Shown: in pieces, positions 27,464-37,737 of the stretch | How the letters are laid out: each line of letters opens with the position of its first letter | Position numbering within the stretch: the first letter of the stretch is position 1 | NCBI GenBank assembly: GCA_027019065.1 | Contig: JALUXH010000199.1 | Span: forward strand, 1-41,270 | From: Anaerolineales bacterium | Lineage (GTDB): Bacteria; Chloroflexota; Anaerolineae; Anaerolineales; DRMV01 | Direction of reading: 5' to 3' | Length of the DNA: 41,270 bases | Position numbers and translations under genes: made by a program | Notes under the pieces: generated by a model | Database searches by the model: none | What the model was told of the DNA's origin: nothing | The model's input: only the letters and a program-made list of their open reading frames with translations

Positions 27464-28230
27464 TCTTCTTTCAATTGCAATTGCTTTGGGCTGACGCCCG
27501 ATTCCAGCAGCAGGAAATCGGACATCAGGCGATTGAACTTGCTGGGTTCGTCCAGCATGGGAAAATGCCCCGATTTTTCAAAGACGATCTGGTGCATGTT
27601 GGCCGGCAGGCGGGCGAGGGTCTCTTCGGCCGGCAGGCCGATAAGGGGGTCGTTGCGGCCGTGCACCAGCAGGCACGGCGCTTCCACCCGCAAAACTTCG
27701 GCCAGCAAATCGGCTGCCCGGATTTCGGCCAGCGAGGTCGTGATGGCGGCCGGGTCGGTTTTCGGGGCTTCCTTGCGGGCGGTTTCCGTTGAAAGGGTAG
27801 GGGTGAGCAGCCAGGAAGCCAGGCGCTCCGGCGGTTCGCTTTGCAGCCGGGGGTGAATGGCTTCCACGGTGCTCGGCATCGCGATCATGGCCATGCGGTC
27901 TACGGCCAGCGGGTATTGCAGCGCAAAGAACAGGCCTACCACCGCGCCCAGGCCGTGGCCGATGAGCGCGACTTTCCCGATGCCCATTTCTTCCAGGAAG
28001 GCCGCCAGCAGGTGAATCTGTGCGGCGAGGGTGTAATGTTCGGGGTGCTTGTCGCTGTCGCCAAAGCCCCACAAATCCAGCGCATAGGCGCGATAGCGCT
28101 GGGAAGCGCCCTGCATCGCCGGCACCCAATAGCGCCACGAACCGACCCACCCGTGCAGGAAGAGCACGGGGCGGCCGCGTCCCAAAACTTCGTAATGCAC
28201 GATATGGTCTTTGATAATAATGGCGCTCAT
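27442..28230 (-). CDS. Alpha/beta hydrolase
   Basis: VLFLHGWVGSWRYW; LIGHGLGAVVGL; LLVHGRNDPLI; paralogue of 39603-40418. Confidence 0.88.
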   Translation of the reverse strand: MSAIIIKDHIVHYEVLGRGRPVLFLHGWVGSWRYWVPAMQGASQRYRAYALDLWGFGDSDKHPEHYTLAAQIHLLAAFLEEMGIGKVALIGHGLGAVVGLFFALQYPLAVDRMAMIAMPSTVEAIHPRLQSEPPERLASWLLTPTLSTETARKEAPKTDPAAITTSLAEIRAADLLAEVLRVEAPCLLVHGRNDPLIGLPAEETLARLPANMHQIVFEKSGHFPMLDEPSKFNRLMSDFLLLESGVSPKQLQLKEEWKRRVR

Positions 28231-28260
28231 GGGGCCACCTTCGGACGGATGAGGAAAGGG

Positions 28261-28638
28261 TCAGCCGCGGCCAACCTGTTGCAGCAGTTCGGCCACGCGG
28301 GCCGTCAACTGATCCGGAGAAAACGGCTTCAGGATGTAATCCACCGCTCCGGCGGCAAGGCCTTCCTTGACCTCGCTTTCCTGCCCTTTGGCCGAGAGAA
28401 ACACCACGGGAATGTCTTTCGTGGCCTCATCGGCTTTCAACTGGCGGCAGGCTTCATAACCGGTCAGGCGCGGCATCCGGACGTCCATCAGCACAATATC
28501 GGGCAATTCGCGGCGCACGGCCTCCACGGCTTCGGCGCCGTTGGCCGTGGGCACCACTTCGTGCCCTGCAAATTGCAGCGTGAAGGTAATCAGGTCGCGG
28601 ATGTCGCGTTCATCTTCGGCAATGACAATTTTTGCCAT
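28261..28638 (-). CDS. CheY-like single-domain response regulator
   Basis: KIVIAEDERDIRDLI; IVLMDVRMPRLTGYEACRQLK; VVFLSAKGQ; ILKPFSPDQL. Confidence 0.93.
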   Translation of the reverse strand: MAKIVIAEDERDIRDLITFTLQFAGHEVVPTANGAEAVEAVRRELPDIVLMDVRMPRLTGYEACRQLKADEATKDIPVVFLSAKGQESEVKEGLAAGAVDYILKPFSPDQLTARVAELLQQVGRG

Positions 28639-28641
28639 GGC

Positions 28642-31600
28642 TCATGCCTCTCCAGCAGAATCTTCAAGTTCGGGGGGTAAAACGGGCAGCGTGAACGAGA
28701 AGGTGCTTCCCTCGCCGGGCACGCCGCTGCTTTCCAGCCAGATGCGCCCGCCGTGCATCTCTACCAACGTCCGCACGATAGACAGCCCCAGGCCGGTTCC
28801 GGCAGAGGCCATCACCAGCGGGTTTTCGCCGCGGTAGAAGCGTTCAAAGACCCGCGGCTGCTCTTCCGGCGGAATGCCGATGCCTGTATCCTGCACATCC
28901 ACCTGCACGGCGTCGCCGGCGCGCCGCGCCCGCACCACCACCCGGCCGCCTTCCGGCGTGTAGCGGTAGGCGTTTTCCACCAGGTTTTCGGCAATTTGCC
29001 GCACGCGTTCACGGTCGCCGTAGACCGGCGGCAGATCGGCGGGGATTTCCGCGCTGAAGGTCATGCTGCGGCCTTCCTCTTTTGCCACCCGCGCCTGCTC
29101 GGCAACGACCTCCTGAAGCAGGGCGGCCAGATCCACCGCTTCCAGCGCCAGCGAAATGCGCCCGGCCTCAATGCGGGAGATATCCAGCAGGTCGCCGACA
29201 AGCAGGTTAAGGCGCTCGGTGTTGCTTTTGACGGTTTCCAGGAATTTCTGCTGCTGGTCGGTGAGCGGCCCGGCCGCGCCCATCAGCAGAATGTCCACAT
29301 AGCCTTTGATGGCGGTCATGGGGGTTCGCAGTTCGTGGGAAACCGTGGCCACGAATTCCGATTTCAGGCGGTCGACTTCCACCTGGTGGGTAATGTCGCG
29401 AAACACCGACACCGTGCCCAGGAAATCTTTGCGGTAGAACACCGGCGCCAGGTGAACGGAAACCACGCGCCCGTCTTCCAGTTCCAGACGCTCTTCGTAG
29501 GCCACTTCCTGATCGCGGTAGCCTTCCGGTTCGGCAGACCAGTGGTGGATGGTTTCCATCCATTGGCGGCCTTCGCGGCCGAAAAGGCCCACGAAGTGTT
29601 CCAGCGGGCGGTTGAGGGCCTGCCCGGCGGGCAGGCCGAGGATGCGCTCGGCGGAAGAGTTGAAAAGGGTGATGACGCCTTTTCGGTCGGTCACGAGGAC
29701 GCCGTCGGCAATGGCTTCCAGAATGGCGCGGGCGCGGCTGGCTTCCACTTCCTGCTGGCGGAGCAGGCCGCCCAGCCGTTCGGCCTGTTCCCGAATCAGG
29801 TTGAAGAGTTCGGCATTGTTGATGGCCACGGCCACCTGGCGGGCGGTCGCAGAGGCCAGGTCAAGGTGGTAGTCGGTGAAGTGATGGGGCTGCGAGTGGA
29901 AGAGCAGCAGGGCGCCGAGCACATCCTGCGCCACTACCAGCGGCACGCCGATGACACTGCGGTGGGAAATCGGCAGCCCGTGGTCTTTTTTGCGCCAGCG
30001 GGGGTCTTTTTGCAGGTCGGGCACCAGCACGGCCTGGTTGTGGGCGATGATCCACCCGGCGAAAGAATCGGTGGCGGAAATATCGGTCGGGCGGCCGCCG
30101 AGGGGCGGCTGTTCGGCATAGCCCCGCCCGGCGCGCAGAAACAGCGTGGGGGCGTCGGGGCGTTTGAGCAGAATGCTGCTTTGCTCGGCGCTCAGGGCGT
30201 CGTTGAGCAGGTCAAGGGTGCGGTTGAGCACCTGGTCAAGGTCAAGGCTGGCCGAAAGTTCGGTGATGATGCGCAGCAAGGTTTGGGCGCGGTGGTGTTC
30301 CTGCTGCAGCCGGCGGGTGCGGTCGGCCACTCGGGCTTCCAGTTCTTCGGTAAAGCGGCGGCTGGCGGCGTAAAGGCGGGCGTTTTGGAGGGCGACGGCG
30401 GCCTGTTTGGCAAGCGTTTGGACGAGTTCAATTTCATCGCCGGTGAGGGACGCTTTTTCGGGCAGGTGGATGAACAGCGTTCCGAAGAGGGTTTGTCCGG
30501 CCGGAAGCGGCACGACGGTGACTTTGGGGGCGCGTGCAGCCAGGAAGGCTTCCAGCGGCTGCAAAAGCGGCTCGGTGTGCACGTCGGCATCGGCCAGCAC
30601 GCCCAGGCTTTCGGCAAGATGGGCAAAAACGGGCGCAAAGGGCAGTGTTTGGGGCAGGGGCTGCTCTTTTGGGGCGGGGGCTGTGGCCAGCAGGGTGGGG
30701 GTTTCGTCTTCCAGCAGCACAAAGGAAACCGCGCGGTTGCCCAGCGCCTCGTGCAGGCGGCGGGTGGTGTATTCGGCAATGTAAGCCGGGTCGAGCGATG
30801 CGGAAAGTTCGGCGGTCACTTCATAAACCAGCGCCAGACGGCGGGTGCGGTGGTCAAGTTCTTCGGCGTGGCGGCGCACTTCTTCGTAAAGGCGGGCGTT
30901 GCCCAGCGCGGCCGCGGCCTGCCCGGCAAAGGTTTCGGCCGTTTCAACCCAATCGCGGGTGAAGAAACCCGGTTCTTGCTTTTCAAGGGCAATCACGCCC
31001 AGCACTTCGTCTTTGAACCGCAGGGGCAGCCCCAGCCAGGAGCGGTTGGGCACGGCTTCCGGCGCCGGAAAGCGGTCGTCGGCGTGGGTGTCTTCCACAA
31101 CCAGCGCCTGACCTGAATCCAGCATTTCCTGGAAGAGGCGGCTGTCTTCCACGGCAATGGTGATGCCGAGCAGTTCTTCGGCGTTGGGGAAGCCGCGGGC
31201 GTCGCGCACCTGCAGCCGGTTGCCTTCCCGCAGCCAAAGGGTGCCGCCGTCGTAGGGCAGCACGGCAGCCAGGTGTTCAAGCAGCGAGGTTTCCACTTCT
31301 TCCAGCGAAAGGCTGCGCGCCACCAGGCCCGACGAGGCGCCGGCGAGGGCGTGCAGTTGCGAGGCGCGCCGCTCGGCCGTGCGCAGCAGGCGGGCGTTTT
31401 CCAGGGTGAGGGCCGTTTGCCCGGCCAGCGACACCACCAGCGACTGGTCTTCGCGGGTGAAGGCCGCCGTGGTGTTGAAGTTATCTAACACAATCACGCC
31501 CAGGGGGCGCTCGCCGGCGCGGATCGGCACCATCATGCTGGAAACCGGGATGCGGTCGGCCGTGGCGCGGCGGTAAGCGGTCAGGGCGTCTGATGCCAGC

Positions 31601-34600
31601 GGGTAAGCGGCGGCGAAGTCCAGTTCGCCAATGCGCCGCGGGCGGCCTTCCAGCATCACCTGCGCGGGCAGGCTGGTTTGCGGGAAGGTGATGGCGAGCA
31701 TGGCGCCGGCATCGGCATAGCCGCCGGCGACCTGGGGCTGAAGTTCGCCGCGCTCGGCATTCCACAGCGCCACGAAGCCGGCGTGGGCGTGCTGCAACGC
31801 GCTGAGGGTGCTTTCCATGAGGGTTTGGAGGATGCGGTTGGGGTCCAGCACGCCCAGCTGGCGGCTGAAGGTCAGCAGCAGGTCCACTTCCTGCAGGCGG
31901 CGGGAAGTGTGCGCCAGCAAATCCAGGTTTTGGAGCACGATGCCCACCTGCCGCCCCACGAGGTCAAAGATCATTTCGTCCTGAGCGGTGAAGGAAGGGG
32001 TCGGCATACTGGAAGTCGCCAGCACGATGTGATCTACGGTGGGCGTCTGGCTGCCCTGCTGCTCCACCAGCACAGGGAAGGCGACAAAGCTCTGCGCCTG
32101 CAGCCGCTGCAAAAGGGGTGAGCGCTGCCATTCGGGGGTGCGGTCTATATCGGAAACGACCAGCACCTGTTTCTGGTGGAAGGCTTCGGCCAGGGGGTTG
32201 CGCTGGCCGAGGAGCATATCCAGTTTGAGGGCGGGGGGCAGTTCTCCGAAGGTTTGCAGCAGGCGGACGCCGCCTTCTTCTGTTGCGCCGGGCACAAAGG
32301 GCGTGGGTTCGGCAATGAGCACGTAGTTGAAGCCGAAGCGCTCCATCAACTGGCGGCCGAGGGTTTGCAGCACGGCCGTGTGGCTGGGCTGCCGGTTGAG
32401 CAGGGCGGTGATTTCCAGGCTAATCCGCAGCCGTTCGGCCTGCCGGGCCAGGGCGTAGCGGTCAAGGGTTTGCTGCAGGTCTTTGTGCAGCCAGCGGGGG
32501 ATGTTGTTTTGCGCCTGGCGGGCGGCCGCTTCGGCTTCGGCCACGCGGTCGGTCAGGCGCTGCCGGTCGGTTTCCCATTCATCGGCCAGGTGCTGCACCT
32601 GCAGCAGCCAGGCCGCGGTGGCGGCAAACAGGCGCAGGATGTCTTGGGCGGGGGCATCGGGGCGGCGGGCGTCGCTGGGGGCATCAAGGTAGAGCAGCCC
32701 CAGCGGCTCGCCCTGGGTGGTACGCAGGGGGGCCAGCAGCAGGTCGCGCGGGTGCCAGGTGCGCGCGTCGGCGTGAGCGGGCATCGGGCGGGAAATTTCA
32801 GGCAGCGCCAGGCTGGCAGGCAGCCGGGGGCGTTCTTCCTGGGGAATGAAATACACACCGTGCTGTTGAAAACGGTCTTCCAGCAGCAGGCTGAGGTCAT
32901 CCCACCGGATGGGCTGCAGGGTTTCCATGCCCACCGAAGCCACCGGCTGCAAATGGCCGTTCTCGTCCAGGCGGGTCAGCAGCACGGCGTCGAAGCCCAG
33001 GGCTTCGCGCACCAGGGTTACAAAGGCCTCCACGGCCTCGCGCGGGGCCTCAAGGGGATGGGCTTTTTGCAAATAGCGTTGCAGCAGGTGCAGGGCGCGC
33101 ACCTGCCGTTGAAGGGCGACGTTTTCCTGAAAGAGGTTTTGGGCGTGCCGGGCGCTGCCCACGGCCAGGGCAATGTGTTGCGCCAGAAGGCGGGCGAATT
33201 GCTGCCGCGCGCCGCTGAAATGGTTGGGGTGGCGGCTGTGCAGATGGATCACGCCGACGAGGGTGTTTTGATAGCGCAGGGGCAAAGCAAGGGATGCCCG
33301 CACGCCTTCATGGGGCTGGGGGTAAGCCGCCACGCGGTAGTCGGCCACCTGCTCCGGGGTGCCGTGTTCCAGGGCGGCGTGGTCCAGGGGGTGAAAATGG
33401 AATTCGCAGGGCCCGCCGGTGTGGTGCAGCACCTTCCAGCCCCCGTTGGCACCGGCAGCCACCAGCATGGTTTGGCCGCAGTCGGCTTCGGTCAGCGCCA
33501 CCATTTGCTCATGTGCATAGGCCAGCAGTTGTTCTAACGACGAAAAAGCCGCCAGTTCCCGGCTGAGGCGGGTGAGGGTGCTCAGTTCCTGCACCTGGGT
33601 GCGCAGGGCTGCGTCGCTGCGGCCGAGCAGGCGCTGGCGCTCCACGCCGATGGCCATTTGGGCGGCGGTGGCGGCGGCCAGCTGCAGGTCGTTGCGGTCA
33701 AAATGGCCGGTTTGCGGGTGGCCGAGCAAAATTTCGCCCATGTTCTCGCCGTGCGCCTGCAGGGGCACCACAATGGCCGAGCGCACATCGCCCAAAGCCC
33801 GCAGCAGGGGGCGGTACGCGGCAATCACCCGCCGGTCGGTGGTCAGGTCGGCGGAAAGGAAAGGCCGCCCGGAACGGGTCACGGTGAGCGGGAAATCGGG
33901 GGCATTGGAAGGGATGGTGCCAATGGCGCGGGCTTTTTCGGGCGAAATGCCAAACAGGGAAGGTTCATGGGGGGCCAGTTGCGTTTGGTGTTCGTCCAGC
34001 AGCAACACGGCGGCGTAGCGGGCATCGACCAGGCGAGCCAGTTCCACCAGCGAGAATTTGAACAGTTCATCCAGGGTGGCAGGCGAAGCGGTCAGGCTGG
34101 CAATGCGGCGGAGGGCTTCCGCGCGGCGGGCGCGCTGGCGGGCTTCCTGGAAGAGCACCGCGTTTTCCAGCAGGGGGGCCACCTGGGCGGCAATCAGCGT
34201 GAGCACTTGCAGGTCGTCGTCGCCAAAGGGGCTGCCATCGGGCTTGTTGGCCGCCTGCAAGAAGCCGAGGAAGCGCTCGCCCGTGGTCAGAGGATAGAGC
34301 ACACTGGCATGAACGCCCGCCGTGCGGTTGAGTTCATCCAGGCCGAGGGTTTGCCAGCGGGCATCGGCGGCGGCTTCTTCTGTGGTCAGGGGTTCACCGG
34401 CCAGCAGCAGGGCTTCGGCTTCGCTGCCTGCCGGAATGCGCGTCTGGTAGGCGGCCACAAAACCCTCGGGAAGGCCGACAAACGGCCATTGCGCCGCCAG
34501 GGTGCGGTGGACTTCGTCGTAAAGCAGGAAGCCCAGCATTTCGGCCGGAAGGAGGGGACGGATGTTTTCCAGAATGCGTCCGACCAGTTCCTCAACCTGC

Positions 34601-35643
34601 CGCGCGCCGCCCACCGAGCGGGCAATTCCGGCCAGGCTGCGGAGTTCTTCCAGACGGCGGCGGGTTTCGCTGAACAGGCGGGCGTTGTGCAGCGCCAGCG
34701 CCACTTCCCGCCCGATGAGCGCCAGAAATTCCAGATCCGAGCGGCTGTACGCGGCGGGCGAGAACAAGGCCACTTCCAGCGTGCCCACCATTTCTTCGCC
34801 CACTTTGAGGGGCACGCCCATATAGGCGCGCAGCGGGTGGCGGCGGCGGTCCACCGCCGGCGGCACGGGGGTGTACCGGTCAATATCGTCCAGCAAAAGC
34901 GGCTGCTGCCGGCCGACCAGATAGCCGGTCAGGCCTTCATCGGGGGCGTAACGGGCAGGGGCAGGGACGGCTTCCACCCCCCGGCCGGTCGCCATGTAGC
35001 GGTGAGGCACCAGCCCCTGGTGGCGTTCATCCCAAAGGGTAATTTCCAACACATCGGAAGGCAGCAGGCGGTCCACGGCCTCGGCCACGGCCCGAATGGC
35101 TTCTTCCAGGTCAAGGCGGCTGCCGATTTGCTCGCCCAGTTCCAGCAAAACTTTCAGGGCTTCGGAAGGCGGTGCGCCTTGCGCCGTCTGTTCGCCGGCG
35201 GCTGCCATCAGGCGCGCCGGCCGCAGCGTGACGACCAGCGCCACGCCTTCGGGGGAAGGCACGGCAAACGAGGCGCCTTCCAGGGCGCGGGTGCTCAGGG
35301 TGAGCCGTGCGCGGCCCGGGGCCGCGGAAAGGCGGATGAATTCGTCGGAAGGGCGGATGCGCTGGGCAAGGAACTCCAGGGAAGGCTGGTCTTCGGGCAA
35401 AAGGCCAAACCATTCGCGGGCGCGGGCGTTGAGATAACCCACCCGACCGCCGGCCAGCACAACCACTACGGCGTCTTCGTCGTTTTGGAGGTGGGCAAAG
35501 GTGGCATCTGCAGGTAATGCAAGGGGCATGGCGCCGCGCGTCACGGCTTCCCCCAGCTGCGTCATGGTACGGGCAACGAGCCACAGGCCCGCGCCGATAA
35601 GGGTCAGCGTAATGCCTAACGCAACGGCTTCGGTTCCAAACAT
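28642..35643 (-). CDS. Giant multi-GAF/PAS sensor histidine kinase (2333 aa)
   Basis: N-terminal TM helix, PAS, about ten GAF-like modules by eye (recurrent ..ALxNARLF.. ends), second PAS, HisKA FVATVSHELRTPMTAIKGY, HATPase N/G1/G2 boxes. Confidence 0.93.
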   Translation of the reverse strand: MFGTEAVALGITLTLIGAGLWLVARTMTQLGEAVTRGAMPLALPADATFAHLQNDEDAVVVVLAGGRVGYLNARAREWFGLLPEDQPSLEFLAQRIRPSDEFIRLSAAPGRARLTLSTRALEGASFAVPSPEGVALVVTLRPARLMAAAGEQTAQGAPPSEALKVLLELGEQIGSRLDLEEAIRAVAEAVDRLLPSDVLEITLWDERHQGLVPHRYMATGRGVEAVPAPARYAPDEGLTGYLVGRQQPLLLDDIDRYTPVPPAVDRRRHPLRAYMGVPLKVGEEMVGTLEVALFSPAAYSRSDLEFLALIGREVALALHNARLFSETRRRLEELRSLAGIARSVGGARQVEELVGRILENIRPLLPAEMLGFLLYDEVHRTLAAQWPFVGLPEGFVAAYQTRIPAGSEAEALLLAGEPLTTEEAAADARWQTLGLDELNRTAGVHASVLYPLTTGERFLGFLQAANKPDGSPFGDDDLQVLTLIAAQVAPLLENAVLFQEARQRARRAEALRRIASLTASPATLDELFKFSLVELARLVDARYAAVLLLDEHQTQLAPHEPSLFGISPEKARAIGTIPSNAPDFPLTVTRSGRPFLSADLTTDRRVIAAYRPLLRALGDVRSAIVVPLQAHGENMGEILLGHPQTGHFDRNDLQLAAATAAQMAIGVERQRLLGRSDAALRTQVQELSTLTRLSRELAAFSSLEQLLAYAHEQMVALTEADCGQTMLVAAGANGGWKVLHHTGGPCEFHFHPLDHAALEHGTPEQVADYRVAAYPQPHEGVRASLALPLRYQNTLVGVIHLHSRHPNHFSGARQQFARLLAQHIALAVGSARHAQNLFQENVALQRQVRALHLLQRYLQKAHPLEAPREAVEAFVTLVREALGFDAVLLTRLDENGHLQPVASVGMETLQPIRWDDLSLLLEDRFQQHGVYFIPQEERPRLPASLALPEISRPMPAHADARTWHPRDLLLAPLRTTQGEPLGLLYLDAPSDARRPDAPAQDILRLFAATAAWLLQVQHLADEWETDRQRLTDRVAEAEAAARQAQNNIPRWLHKDLQQTLDRYALARQAERLRISLEITALLNRQPSHTAVLQTLGRQLMERFGFNYVLIAEPTPFVPGATEEGGVRLLQTFGELPPALKLDMLLGQRNPLAEAFHQKQVLVVSDIDRTPEWQRSPLLQRLQAQSFVAFPVLVEQQGSQTPTVDHIVLATSSMPTPSFTAQDEMIFDLVGRQVGIVLQNLDLLAHTSRRLQEVDLLLTFSRQLGVLDPNRILQTLMESTLSALQHAHAGFVALWNAERGELQPQVAGGYADAGAMLAITFPQTSLPAQVMLEGRPRRIGELDFAAAYPLASDALTAYRRATADRIPVSSMMVPIRAGERPLGVIVLDNFNTTAAFTREDQSLVVSLAGQTALTLENARLLRTAERRASQLHALAGASSGLVARSLSLEEVETSLLEHLAAVLPYDGGTLWLREGNRLQVRDARGFPNAEELLGITIAVEDSRLFQEMLDSGQALVVEDTHADDRFPAPEAVPNRSWLGLPLRFKDEVLGVIALEKQEPGFFTRDWVETAETFAGQAAAALGNARLYEEVRRHAEELDHRTRRLALVYEVTAELSASLDPAYIAEYTTRRLHEALGNRAVSFVLLEDETPTLLATAPAPKEQPLPQTLPFAPVFAHLAESLGVLADADVHTEPLLQPLEAFLAARAPKVTVVPLPAGQTLFGTLFIHLPEKASLTGDEIELVQTLAKQAAVALQNARLYAASRRFTEELEARVADRTRRLQQEHHRAQTLLRIITELSASLDLDQVLNRTLDLLNDALSAEQSSILLKRPDAPTLFLRAGRGYAEQPPLGGRPTDISATDSFAGWIIAHNQAVLVPDLQKDPRWRKKDHGLPISHRSVIGVPLVVAQDVLGALLLFHSQPHHFTDYHLDLASATARQVAVAINNAELFNLIREQAERLGGLLRQQEVEASRARAILEAIADGVLVTDRKGVITLFNSSAERILGLPAGQALNRPLEHFVGLFGREGRQWMETIHHWSAEPEGYRDQEVAYEERLELEDGRVVSVHLAPVFYRKDFLGTVSVFRDITHQVEVDRLKSEFVATVSHELRTPMTAIKGYVDILLMGAAGPLTDQQQKFLETVKSNTERLNLLVGDLLDISRIEAGRISLALEAVDLAALLQEVVAEQARVAKEEGRSMTFSAEIPADLPPVYGDRERVRQIAENLVENAYRYTPEGGRVVVRARRAGDAVQVDVQDTGIGIPPEEQPRVFERFYRGENPLVMASAGTGLGLSIVRTLVEMHGGRIWLESSGVPGEGSTFSFTLPVLPPELEDSAGEA

Positions 35644-35670
35644 TGCCTTCCCCTTGTGAGGGGTGAAAGG

Positions 35671-36567
35671 TCAGTTTTCGGTGGGCGTGTCTTTGCGGCG
35701 GGCTTCCGCAGCCAGTTCGGTGATTTCCCGAATGTCGGCGAACTGGTACTGAGAAGGTGAAACGATGCCCATGGAAAGGGTCATCAGGGGCACCTGGCGG
35801 GGGGCGCCGTCTTCTTCCACGGTGATGTAGCCCTGTTCACGGTCCATGAAGTTGTAATGGCTTTTGACTTCATCGGCAAAGCGCTCTTTCAGGCGGGCGC
35901 GGATGGCCGGCGCGGCTTCTTCGGTGGTGATGACCACAAAGTTTTCGTCGCCCGGGTGGCCGATAAAGTCTTCCGGCGTGCCGAGTTCGTCAACCACTTC
36001 ATTGAGCAGCATGGCGGTGAAGCGGAGGACGTCGTTGGCCGCCACGAAGCCGTACACTTCCCGGAAGGCGTCGTAGTAGTTGATACGGATATCCATCAGC
36101 GCCCAGCCGTCGGTGCGGATGATGCGGCGCAGTTGCTCTTCAATCAGCCGCCCGGCAGGAAGGCCGGAGCGCGGGTCGGTGAGGCTTTCCCGTTCGGCGC
36201 GGCGGATGGCGTTTTGCACCCGCAGGCGCAGTTCTTCAATGTCAAAGGGCTTGGTGATGTAGTCGTCCGCGCCGAGTTCCAGCCCCTGCAGGCGGTCGCT
36301 GCGCTCGTCTTTCTGGGTGAGGAAGATGACCGGGATATGGCTGGTGCGGATGCTGGTGCGGAGGCGGCGGCACACTTCGTAGCCGTCAATATCCGGCAGC
36401 ATGATATCCAGCACAATCAAGTGCGGCATACTCTGGCGCGTTTTCTCCAGGGCGTCAGAGCCGCGGGGGGCGAGTTCCACCTCGTAGCCCTGGCTGGAGA
36501 AGTAGATCTGGAGCATGTTGGCGATGTCCAAATCGTCTTCCACCACTAAAATGCGAGCCTTGCTCAT
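35671..36567 (-). CDS. Response regulator with degenerate GGDEF-like output domain
   Basis: Receiver: ILVVEDDLDIANML, IVLDIMLPDIDGYEV, YITKPFDIEEL; GGDEF position reads FIGHPGDENFVVIT. Confidence 0.87.
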   Translation of the reverse strand: MSKARILVVEDDLDIANMLQIYFSSQGYEVELAPRGSDALEKTRQSMPHLIVLDIMLPDIDGYEVCRRLRTSIRTSHIPVIFLTQKDERSDRLQGLELGADDYITKPFDIEELRLRVQNAIRRAERESLTDPRSGLPAGRLIEEQLRRIIRTDGWALMDIRINYYDAFREVYGFVAANDVLRFTAMLLNEVVDELGTPEDFIGHPGDENFVVITTEEAAPAIRARLKERFADEVKSHYNFMDREQGYITVEEDGAPRQVPLMTLSMGIVSPSQYQFADIREITELAAEARRKDTPTEN

Positions 36568-36570
36568 AGC

Positions 36571-37671
36571 CTACCTCCCTGCTCGCGACGCCCGCCGTTT
36601 CTGGGCTGCGGCGCGCACCCGAGCGATGTGTTCGGCGGTGACCGGTTTTTCGAACGACCGGAAACCGCTCAGGCGAAAACCGTGCTTGCCTGCAATGCGG
36701 GTAATTTCTTCCACCTGGGCAAGGGAAATCTCTTTGCCGACGGTGTAGTCTTCAAAACGTCCTTCCAGGGCCAGGGCCATCGTTTCGGCCATGCAGGCAT
36801 ACGCCTTGCCGGGCGGGAAACCGAAATCAAAGTGGAAATCGACCGGCCCGGGCACCTCCACCATGCCGCCGTCAATGACCAGGACGTCGTCGCGCGCGGC
36901 AGCCACCTGGGCGGAAACGTCGCGCGGCCGGGCGACGTCGCAAACCACGCTGCCGGGCTGCAGGTGTTCGGGGGCAATCACGGCATCCAAGGCGCTGGTC
37001 ACGGTCAGGATTAACTGGGCGTGGCGCAGGTCGCGCATCTCGGTGCTGACGCGCAAGCGCGCCCGGCCGCCGTCGGCGGCAATGCGTTCCCGCACGGCTT
37101 CCAGGGGGGCACGGTGCCGTCCCATTAAGTATACCTCACCCGCGCGGCGGGCAATCAGGGTCGCGGCAACCCGTCCAATGGCGCCGGAAGCCCCCACCAC
37201 GGCTGCGGTGGCTTCCGCCGGGGGGATGGCCATCAGGCGGGCGGCTTCCCAAACGGCGTCCACGGCAATGGCTACGGTGTAGGAATCGCCGGTGGTGACG
37301 GGCACGTCCAGCGCCCGCGCCACCGTGGCCCCGGCATCGCCCACCACCGAGGTGAATGCCCCCAACCCTAAAATTTTGGCGCCCAGCCGCTCGGCCAGGC
37401 GTCCGGTCTGGATGATTTTCCGGTACACCATCCGCTCGGGCAGTTCCAGCATCCGCCGCGGGGTGTAGGGGCAGGCAATGAACCAGCCTTTGATTTCTTT
37501 GCCGGTGGCCTGAGAAACGATGCCTGTAATTTCGGAAATGTAAACCGGCGGGAAGAAAGTGGAAAAAAAGTCAATTTGCCGCTCGGTGAGGATGCGCCCC
37601 AAAAGTGGGAACTTGCGGCTGACATCGCGTTTGGGGTCAATGGGGTGAATGATAAAAGCAAAAGTATCCAT
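36571..37671 (-). CDS. Dehydrogenase resembling cyanobacterial long-chain acyl-ACP reductase (AAR)
   Basis: DVSRKFP, ITGIVSQATGKEIKGWFIACPYTPRRML, GLGAFTSVVGD, TTGDSYTVAIAVDAV, AAVVGASGAIGRVAATLI, FPPGKAYACMAETMALALEGRFEDYTVGKEIS. Confidence 0.75.
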   Translation of the reverse strand: MDTFAFIIHPIDPKRDVSRKFPLLGRILTERQIDFFSTFFPPVYISEITGIVSQATGKEIKGWFIACPYTPRRMLELPERMVYRKIIQTGRLAERLGAKILGLGAFTSVVGDAGATVARALDVPVTTGDSYTVAIAVDAVWEAARLMAIPPAEATAAVVGASGAIGRVAATLIARRAGEVYLMGRHRAPLEAVRERIAADGGRARLRVSTEMRDLRHAQLILTVTSALDAVIAPEHLQPGSVVCDVARPRDVSAQVAAARDDVLVIDGGMVEVPGPVDFHFDFGFPPGKAYACMAETMALALEGRFEDYTVGKEISLAQVEEITRIAGKHGFRLSGFRSFEKPVTAEHIARVRAAAQKRRASRAGR

Positions 37672-37737
37672 AAGCGCGGCGCTGCAAGGGTGATGGTCTG
37701 GTGGAGGGGGCCGTCGGGGCCGGAAGGCTGCGCGGGG

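Noticed and set aside
28753-35517. Very long plus-strand ORFs (787, 453 and 619 aa) opposite the giant kinase
   Set aside because: Frame shadows of a 7-kb high-GC gene with strong third-position bias; no recognisable domains.
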